Below are positions 63,402 to 64,000 of a DNA stretch of 64,000 nucleotides, piece after piece. The notes below the pieces were generated by a model, which saw only the letters and a program-made list of their open reading frames with translations, ran no database searches and was not told the DNA's origin. The stretch spans positions 1 to 64,000 of the forward strand of contig JAFLBG010000017.1 of assembly GCA_017303975.1 (NCBI GenBank). The letters run 5' to 3'. The translations under genes were made by a program, and so were the position numbers. This DNA comes from Bacteroidota bacterium (lineage in GTDB: Bacteria; Bacteroidota; Bacteroidia; JAFLBG01). Numbering within the stretch: the first letter of the stretch is position 1; each line of letters opens with the position of its first letter.

Positions 63402-63899
63402 TCAAAACCCAGATTTATCCTCTCCATACAATTCCAAATATTCCTTTATGCAATCAAAGTATTTTAATTTCTCCGTTTTAGTTAGGGAGCTATTCATTTT
63501 TATATATTCTAAATATGCTTGAATTAAATTTGAAAAATCAAAGTATGCTATAAAACGAATTTCTTTGTTCTGATCCCTTATTAAGATATAATCAGTACTG
63601 TGTGAGCTATTAATTGCAAATAAAAATATTCCTGAATTAAAATAATCATCAGGATATTTCCCAATAGTTTTTGGTTGAACTGAACTTATTACATTGTTGA
63701 TTCTTATAGGATAAGAGGTGTCATTTGTATTAACTTCCTTATATGTTTTTAAAATTGAGTCTACCGTATTAAATAGAACAGGATCAAGCTTTTTATAATA
63801 AGATATTTCATTGCTAAATATATGTGTTTTGGTTTTTTGGGCATGTAAAAAACCCTGTGTAATCAACAAATGAAATATTATAATTAATCTATTCATCAT
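63402..63899 (-). CDS. Exported protein of unknown function inside inverted repeats
   Basis: A 165-residue protein I do not recognise. The N terminus is a signal peptide (MMNRLIIIFHLLITQGFLHAQ). The mature part is mixed alpha/beta with 'YPIRINNVISSVQPKTIGKYPDDYFNSGIFLFAINSS' and 'RFIAYFDFSNLIQAYLEYIKMNSSL'. The start (ATGATG at 63894-63899) overlaps the last codons of the upstream partial gene, so the two are translationally coupled. By layout it could be a partner (for example an immunity-like protein) of that gene; this is a guess. The frame extends to 63953, but that start lies inside the upstream gene. Confidence 0.65.
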   Translation of the reverse strand: MMNRLIIIFHLLITQGFLHAQKTKTHIFSNEISYYKKLDPVLFNTVDSILKTYKEVNTNDTSYPIRINNVISSVQPKTIGKYPDDYFNSGIFLFAINSSHSTDYILIRDQNKEIRFIAYFDFSNLIQAYLEYIKMNSSLTKTEKLKYFDCIKEYLELYGEDKSGF

Positions 63900-64000
63900 T
63901 GTTTTTTGCTTTATTTTTTTCTCCATACTCTTTGGCAGCGTTTGAACCCGCATTTATTGCTCCTTTATGTTCCCCCGTAGGCGCTAAGCTGAAGCCTTGC
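63889..64000 (-). CDS. C-terminal end of a gene entering from the right edge
   Basis: An open frame enters from the right edge and ends at TAG (63889-63891). It encodes at least 36 residues, beginning GFSLAPTGEHKGAINAG and ending AKEYGEKNKAKNNDE. The Gly/Ala-rich then Lys-rich tail looks like a genuine C terminus, and the downstream gene starts within it. The family cannot be judged from this fragment. The repeat copy R3 is part of this coding sequence and encodes GFSLAPT. Confidence 0.5.
   Translation of the reverse strand, partial: QGFSLAPTGEHKGAINAGSNAAKEYGEKNKAKNNDE
63977..63995. repeat. Repeat copy R3, inside coding sequence
   Basis: GTAGGCGCTAAGCTGAAGC is the exact reverse complement of R2's core, 610 bases away. 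With R2 it brackets the 165-residue gene. It probably continues past the window edge. Confidence 0.75.

Overview
The window is a piece of a Bacteroidota chromosome, AT-rich and dense. Several signs agree: many secreted proteins end in type IX secretion (T9SS) sorting domains, promoters show the Bacteroidota TAnnTTTG -7 element, there are no Shine-Dalgarno sequences, and Bacteroidota-typical families occur (DUF6268, DUF1761, type III glutamine synthetase, a combined 2-oxoacid dehydrogenase E1). Class-level placement is not possible by eye.

Layout. 1-5.3 kb: the N-terminal 1117 residues of a giant SBBP/Ig/PKD adhesin-like protein and a fibronectin-III/GEVED T9SS protein. 5.5-12.5 kb: housekeeping genes (DUF1761 membrane protein, AlaDH/PNT-like dehydrogenase, tmRNA, two VOC proteins, a DbpA-type helicase, GlnN). 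12.6-24.4 kb: two tandem giant T9SS type B proteins (1864 aa with about nine SprB repeats, and 2035 aa), about 11.7 kb of surface-protein coding. 24.6-38.7 kb: metabolism and regulation. This part holds a LexA-like S24 regulator with a perfect 13-bp inverted repeat at its start, PaaG, a lone transketolase C-terminal half, an ECF sigma / membrane protein / Spy-like / DUF6268 operon, a minus-strand operon (thiolase, RidA, crotonase, KdsC-like, UbiA, Maf), a lipoprotein, a fused E1 dehydrogenase, a phosphatidylserine decarboxylase and a small secreted Cys/Lys-rich protein. 38.8-46.6 kb: crtB-crtI, a zinc-ribbon protein, and topoisomerase IV ParE - HIT - ParC. 46.7-51.2 kb: a tightly overlapping minus-strand operon with an unusual exported YidD-domain protein, two related PGxGxxYxG membrane proteins and a radical SAM protein. 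51.3-54.0 kb: a beta-barrel protein and ribosomal protein S1, followed by three hairpins. 54.3-57.6 kb: a TMTC/GT39-like TPR membrane protein broken by a frameshift at a T7 run, and a T9SS type A protein. 57.6-62 kb: pRiA4b-like protein, PBP1C, sterol-desaturase-family enzyme and Zn-ribbon operon. 62.1-64 kb: an accessory-looking end with a tail-less SSB, an ORF6N protein, a family of inverted repeats, and a secreted protein overlapping the end of a gene that enters from the right.

How the genes fit together: the T9SS cargo genes imply a T9SS encoded elsewhere. crtI/crtB make a carotenoid precursor. PaaG, thiolase, RidA and the second crotonase fit aromatic (phenylacetate) or fatty acyl-CoA catabolism. 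No transposase, integrase, CRISPR array, rRNA or ordinary tRNA was seen. The best leads for something new are the exported YidD operon, the repeat-flanked gene at the right edge, the homopolymer frameshift and the predicted self-cleaving regulator with its operator.
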